Source: Saccoglossus kowalevskii
Lineage: Eukaryota > Hemichordata > Enteropneusta > Harrimaniidae
Assembly: GCF_000003605.2 (NCBI RefSeq)
Contig: NW_003119426.1
Coordinates: forward strand, 802,100 to 866,099
Length of the DNA: 64,000 nt
Direction: 5' to 3'
Shown: piece by piece, positions 58,701 to 64,000 of the stretch
Layout of the letters: every line of letters starts with the position of its first letter
Position numbering within the stretch: position 1 is the stretch's first letter
The notes under the pieces: model-generated
The model's database searches: none
What the model was told of the DNA's origin: nothing
What the model saw: the letters and a program-made list of their open reading frames with translations, nothing else
Position numbers and translations under genes: made by a program

Positions 58701-60240
58701 ATTACATTACAAATGTCTGTGAAATACGTAACAAATTGCATTACACGTCTATGTATAATGTATTACTGTAAAATACTATATTTTAGCTGGAATTATTTTC
58801 GCTGAAAAGATTTTTGTGTGTTTTTTATGGAATTTATTTTCACACATGTTTTACGAGTTGGAATAAAAATATAGGAAAAGATGTATATTCGCTGAATTTT
58901 ATTTTCACTAAATCATTTCTTCAGCGAAAATAGCGAAAAATAAAGTATTTTACAGTGAGGCCTTTATCACATTGTCGGATGTCGTCACTACCTCAGTTTT
59001 GTCACATTTCAGAGCCATAATACCGTATGTTTTTTTACTACCTACTATTATTAACCATCTTCACATATATTTCCACGAATATTCAGAGTATAAAACATAC
59101 CTCCGTTGTAGAGACCATTAGCATTATATAGCGATCCTGTATGAATCCCAGTTGCCGTCTCAATTAGATGGCGTGTCCACGTGTTTCCAGACCGAGGAAA
59201 GCTCGTTAACCCAACTAATGGTCTACTTCCATTCGGCCAATTACCATAGCCGACAGAACAGTTAGGGTAGTCATTATCTGTATTGAAAAAAAAAAACTAA
59301 GTTGAATATGTTGCAATTCAATAAAAAAAACTCAAACGAAACTAATATTTATTTGGTAGTGATATATCTACAACATGTAACATCAGCAGCAATCTGATTA
59401 AAACCCGATGTAGGTATAAGGCTTATTTTTTTTATGACCCTTTATATAATATTTATTTGTATTTTAGTTTGAATATGTCGATTTTTTGTTTTTTCTTACC
59501 GTTTTTCTAAGAACTGATTAACGGCAAGACAAATATTCAAATTAAAATACAAATAAATTATATAAAGGGTCATTAAAAAATAATAATAAATACAAAAAAT
59601 GGAGCATCATACCTACATCGGATTTTAATCAGATTGCAACAGCAGTAAGTAAATATAAACGTTACACCCACCTTTCAAAATTACTCTTGATTTTTAGCCC
59701 TATAAGTCGTTTTTTTTATAGTAGCTTTTCACACAAAAATCATTTAAACGTAGTAATTTGTGTACCCCCACATTTTAAATGTGTGAAAATGTGCTATTCG
59801 ACAGTGTTATTGTGAATAAATTTATATATGCTGTGACACAGCACAACCACTTAGGTTTAACGTTTATACGTCGAAAAGTAGGAACAAATTGGAGATAAAG
59901 TTGCATACATACCGGTGTCGTCTTTCGTGATATTGTGTCCAGTTATTGTGTGATTATTTTCCACACCAATGCTCGTCTTTTGTGCCTTGGATTTTTCGGG
60001 ATCAGTTTTAAGCTTTAACGTTCGAGCTATGTCGTCAGTTGTTTCAGTGTTGGCATTTACAGTGCTGGAGTGTATGCCCTTTACAAACCTAGTTACATTC
60101 GATTCTTTATCGGGCAATTGTGTTTTAATCTTTGTCGACACCGTAGACCAGTCGGATAGACTAGCATGCCGAATGTTGAAGTAAAGGGATACTAGGCATA
60201 TTGCCGGTAGACAAAACGGTGGTAGTTTTCTGATAACCAT
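55741..60240 (-). CDS. WSCD-family type II membrane sulfotransferase, without WSC domains
   Basis: Four exons: 59913-60240, 59101-59277, 57092-57280, 55741-56105 (1059 nt, 352 residues plus stop), all GT-AG and in phase. The start is MVIRKLPPF at 60240; an acceptor (TTTACAG) just upstream at 60257 suggests a noncoding 5' exon. Residues 7-22 form a short hydrophobic anchor, followed by a Ser/Thr-rich stem to about residue 110. The PAPS 5'-phosphosulfate loop is [10 protein letters not shown] (134-143). The 3'-phosphate motif is RNPYDSFVS, with Arg202 and Ser210 at the usual eight-residue spacing. The C-terminal part ([23 protein letters not shown]) is typical of the sulfotransferase fold. WSCD1 and WSCD2 of vertebrates carry WSC domains in the stem and sulfate sialic acid; none is present here, so the substrate is unknown. 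Predicted site of action is the Golgi lumen. Confidence 0.93.
56688..56730. mobile_element. Family 2 MITE, right-end fragment
   Basis: Only the terminal part (CGACGACTGCCGCCCTTTAA) with its subterminal TCGAACAGG block is recognisable, in the last intron of gene C. Similar single ends occur at about 16740-16772 (GCGCGACGACCACTGCCCTTTAA) and 40300-40350 (CACACCGCCCTTTAA). Confidence 0.55.
56862..57026 (+). mobile_element. TTAA-flanked MITE, family 1, copy 7
   Basis: 165 bp full-length copy with TTAA borders and both inverted ends. In the gene C intron between exons 55741-56105 and 57092-57280, 65 bp from the latter. Confidence 0.88.
59386..59640. repeat. Foldback element in a gene C intron, arms of about 90-110 bp
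   Basis: Left arm 59386-59476 (CAATCTGATTAAAACCCGAT..., ATGACCCTTTATATAAT...) is inverted at 59531-59640 (..., ATCGGATTTTAATCAGATTG). Identity is high except for an AT-rich part in the middle. Loop of about 55 bp. Located between gene C exons 1 and 2. Confidence 0.85.
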
Positions 60241-60417
60241 AATACTATCACTTTGTCTGTAAACGAAAGAAGTATAAGGTATAGAGAATGATTTAGTCCG
60301 AACTCGACTGGCACAGTGACTGGTGCAATATACATACATTGGGTTAACATCAGCTTACACAATTGTGCCACTTTTGGTCACGTTCCCCATTGTTCTACTT
60401 GGTCGTTTCCTCCTAGG

Positions 60418-60440
60418 CATGGAAGGTAGTACCTTCCATG
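60418..60440. other. Perfect hairpin, 10-bp arms, upstream of gene C
   Basis: CATGGAAGGT, a 3-nt loop AGT, then ACCTTCCATG. It lies 178 bp upstream of the gene C start codon. Function unknown. Confidence 0.8.
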
Positions 60441-60521
60441 TTCTAGGTAAATTTTGTAATCGTCACAGTTGTTTTTGTTTTACATATGCTTATTAGTATT
60501 AGCGCACGCACTTAGATTAGT

Positions 60522-60552
60522 CACGGTTACTAAAAAAAGATTAGTAACCGTG
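60522..60552. other. Perfect hairpin, 12-bp arms, upstream of gene C
   Basis: CACGGTTACTAA, a 7-nt purine loop (AAAAAGA), then TTAGTAACCGTG. About 280 bp upstream of the gene C start codon. Could be a tiny foldback insertion or a transcribed stem. Confidence 0.8.
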
Positions 60553-63500
60553 GATTAGTAATTTGCATAGTGACAGGCATTTCTGAACTGGAATCTGGTC
60601 TACGTGTCAACTACTGAAAACGTTGGTCAAGCTGTGTTTGAGCCATGACTTTGGTATTGGGCTTCACTATATATCCATAATCCCATACTCCACGAGGAAT
60701 TTGGATAGTTACAAAAAGAAAAAATGTCAATTGTTATGAGAACCTTTTCTGTTCATGCAAATAATAATGCAATTCCGAGACAGGATTAGGGCGAACAAGT
60801 ACGTTAATTTATTTCGCGTTTCTGTTGGACTGTGATATAAGTAATTATTCGTGCTATTATGTAACCGACACAATTATTAGCAACATTTATTCGGCTTTCC
60901 GTGTTATGATGTTTACAAAACGCTCACCATATGTATCGCTCTAGAAAAACAAAGATTACTTACGTGATTAACATATACCAACACGAACAATTGCATATGT
61001 TGCAAAACCTAACATATACAATGACAAATATATACACATCAAACGGCACAATGACTGATGAGAGAAATGCATTCAAGTATATTGATATTTAAGTTTAGTG
61101 ATGCACAGCAAATAACGACGGCTACCTATGCAACCTGGATCTGTGACATAACCCGACTGTTTGTACTTTTTTTACCCAAATCTGATCGCATATCATTCAT
61201 TAGAAAACAAAACCACATGTGACTATATGGTTTTGTAGATGAAGTTAAATTTACAAAATTACGTATCATTAATTTTATTATAATTAGTATGAAATATCAG
61301 TAGCTGATATTGTACGACGGACACCACACTGTTCGTGTTAAACGTCGTCACATATGCCTGTTCGAGTAGTACGCAGAGAAGAAAAAAACGAACTGTGGGA
61401 CGGTATCACATGCATTGCAGCGATACGAGATTTACAGACTAGTAATTATTTGAATATAATAATATGGAGTGGTAGTTTGTTGCAATAAAGATGTTAATAC
61501 AACGGTAATCCTTCTGCCGATTATCGACATTCTTTGGAGCACGCATTGCGATGAGGTAAATATGACGGAACGATTGAAGCGAAAGAACTAAAAATGATTA
61601 TGGTTTAATCCAAAAGTAAAATACATTAAACCGATAACAGCTGGAGGATAATCACTTTGAGGCGAGGCCAAAAGTATTAAAGCCTTATATGAAACGGAAA
61701 AAAATATAGGCTTCCACACACAAAAAAGTGGAAACTAGTGGAAACTATTTCAGGTACCATAGCGTCATATGGTTAAAATAACTGAACAAAAAACACTTGG
61801 TCGACACATTAGAACACAGATTATTTACCACATAGATGCAATATTAATGATATTAATATAAACTTATGAACACGCAATAATATGAATCCAAAGAAATACC
61901 TGTTCTGTGCAGTTGTCCGTGAATTCCAAACCTTCACTACACTACAATAGATTGGGTTATGTGGTGAATGGCTATGAGTCACATTATGAATGCAAAACTA
62001 TTGTGTCACACCTTTCGTCATCTGTGTTGCCTAGCAATAGCATCAGCATATAATGAACCCTGTATGTGATTCTCTAATAAAACGATTACGTTTGTAATTA
62101 GAGATCGCCGCAGACGTCGCGATAGCAACGTGATCAATGGCCTAACAGACTTATACAACGCGTACACACTAGGCAATGGGTACGCGAAATTTTACAAATG
62201 TTCGCGCCAGTGCATAAACTGTGTTAATTTACGCGGTGTCGTTCATTAATAATAATATTTTTGTTGCTAATAATGGATATTAATTTGCCTTAAATGAATA
62301 TATAATAATATATATATTCAATTGTGTCAGTACTCATTCATGTATATCAAATATACTGATTCTTGTATTTTTTAAACAACTCTTCTCAAATGGCAAGGAA
62401 TATATGACCACATCTTTTTTGTGCATTTGAACTATTATTTAAATGTAATTTGTACATGGAATTTCATGTTACGTGTGTTGAGCTACACATCTTTGGCTAT
62501 TTCACGAAGTTACTCGCGTCGATGGAGGAAATAAAAGAAGGATACGAGAGTACAAATCCAAAAACAACGGAATACCTGTTTTAATTTGCTCGCATACGCA
62601 AATGCAAAAAATAAACTTACAGAAGCCCATGGCGCAATAAGATTAGGTCTTACACTCTCTGTGGAGTTTATTGATAACAACATAGCTGTTCTGAAAGATG
62701 ATTATTTGTAAATAAATGACAACTAGTGTGCTTTATTACATCAAATTTGATCAAAATATGTAAAAAAATATTACTTAAATCATTAACACACCGCGTTTTT
62801 TTATGCTGGGCATTCGCTCAGCTGTCATAATATAGTGGGCAACGTCTGACAATATCGGACGACTAAATTGATATATTTCGAGGAAAAAAAACTGCATCAT
62901 TGTTACGTAATTGAACAACGTTCCACGCGCACTGGAAACTCGAAAATATCCTATTATCGCCCACAAAATACAGAACATGTGTCAGCTGACTGCACCGGCC
63001 AGATATGAGTATTTTTAATTCACAACAGCCTGCTCCACATTGCGCTCGTTCTTTGCCTGTCTACAAATAAAATGAAAATAGCGTGCATAAGTACATTCTA
63101 TATTCAATTAAACATCGTATCAGTTCATATTAAATGCACAATGTGTAGTGTAATTACATATCGGTTAATGCCATAATGAAGGTTAAATAGTTGAGCTTTA
63201 GACACCCAGAGCTATGTTCGCAGTCTAAACAGATTCTAACTGTTCAAAAGTGTTGAGTGTTGATTTTGAAAAGATCAAATTTAGCGGTGTTTATACGATC
63301 AAATCTAAAGCTTTGGACCAATTTGTTCAAAATAGTTTGGGTTCATTGTACCGTTTTAACAGCCTTGCATGGACGTAGTTCTGAAGATGTAGACAATGTT
63401 GCTTTGGTTCTTTGGCAACGCCGACATTGGGTTTCTGCCGAGACATTGTATTTTTTCTTTGGAAACGGGTGGGCTAAATGTTATGCATCTCCGAACGCGC

Positions 63501-64000
63501 ATCAGCAATGTGTGTCTCAGCTACATTCTAAGATATCTGTGCAGCAACTATGACCATCCTTGTTTTAAGTTCACCGACTACTTTTTAACCAAGCAAGTAA
63601 TATGCCTTGTGTCAACTTCTATGTACAACTTTAAGGTAGCGGGACTATTATTTGCATACTTGTTTTCATCTTCTAATTGTGACCAAATGACTACAAATAG
63701 ACCCAGGAAAGTATATATTTTTAGAATCGCCAGACTTCAAACTTTACAAAGGTGTGTTTGCCATGCATGTATCTGCATTCTATGACCCGTTACTTAATCA
63801 AAGGTGAAAAATTACTTTTTCTGTAAAAAAAATAATTACGCATTTATGCTGGCGATAAGAAGTATTTTTTTCACTTTTTCTAGTTGTTCAATAGTCTGGT
63901 AAATTGAATGTGTCTGGTCAGTTTTATGCAAGCAACGCGTTTTAAAAAACAGTGTGCTGAATTTCAATTACTGTTTTAGTCGCATTGCCCCCAACTCAAA

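Larger units (their letters stand above)
60257..64000. other. Upstream of gene C: no coding gene recognised
   Basis: Contains the two hairpins, an AT-rich near-palindrome at about 62298-62324 (TGAATATATAATAATATATA core) and, at 63257-63785, two overlapping plus-strand ORFs of 98 and 129 residues without recognised motifs. A noncoding 5' exon of gene C is expected somewhere here. Confidence 0.5.

Noticed and set aside
58437-58805. 122-residue plus-strand ORF
   Set aside because: Inside a gene C intron on the opposite strand, AT-rich, no motifs.
63257-63785. Overlapping ORFs of 98 and 129 residues near the window end
   Set aside because: No recognised domain, no convincing splice borders, and two frames open at once.

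Overview
The window is animal nuclear DNA. Genes are split by many GT-AG introns, the sequence is AT-rich, and there are large minisatellites, many short inverted-repeat transposons, a C2H2 zinc-finger relic and a Penelope-like retroelement relic. Gene content (two CNBD2-like cyclic-nucleotide-binding proteins and a WSCD-type sulfotransferase) fits an invertebrate, possibly a marine deuterostome such as amphioxus or a hemichordate. The species cannot be fixed from the sequence alone. Most long ORFs in the window are accidental; the real genes were found by joining short exons with matching splice phases.

Layout. (1) 704-7506, plus strand: the 3' part of a CNBD2-like gene (gene A, 12 exons seen; its 5' end is probably outside the window). 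(2) 7507-10981: intergenic, with a 50-N assembly gap. (3) 10982-38441, minus strand: a second, complete CNBD2-like gene (gene B), convergent with gene A. Fourteen shared exons lie at 10982-17966, and there are two in-phase first coding exons at 22758-23177 and 37239-38441. The long intron between them holds a 78-bp satellite (about 12 copies) and a 23-bp minisatellite (about 92 copies). (4) 38688-38870: a possible small one-pass membrane ORF, divergent from gene B. (5) 38871-51280: a gene-poor stretch of repeats. (6) 51281-52274 and 54340-54580: decayed C2H2 zinc-finger array. (7) About 55000-55310: decayed GIY-YIG domain of a Penelope-like element. (8) 55741-60240, minus strand: a complete four-exon sulfotransferase gene (gene C). 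(9) 60257-64000: nothing recognised apart from two strong hairpins.

Genes A and B are paralogues in tail-to-tail orientation. Both keep the phosphate-binding cassette (FGELA...RTATV), so both products are predicted to bind a cyclic nucleotide. The long form of gene B carries five RRxS protein kinase A consensus sites in its N-terminal extension, four of them within 57 residues. This is the most interesting biological signal in the window. Gene C is unrelated in function: a predicted Golgi type II sulfotransferase without WSC domains. Two families of short non-autonomous elements flanked by TTAA are scattered through introns and intergenic DNA across the window.
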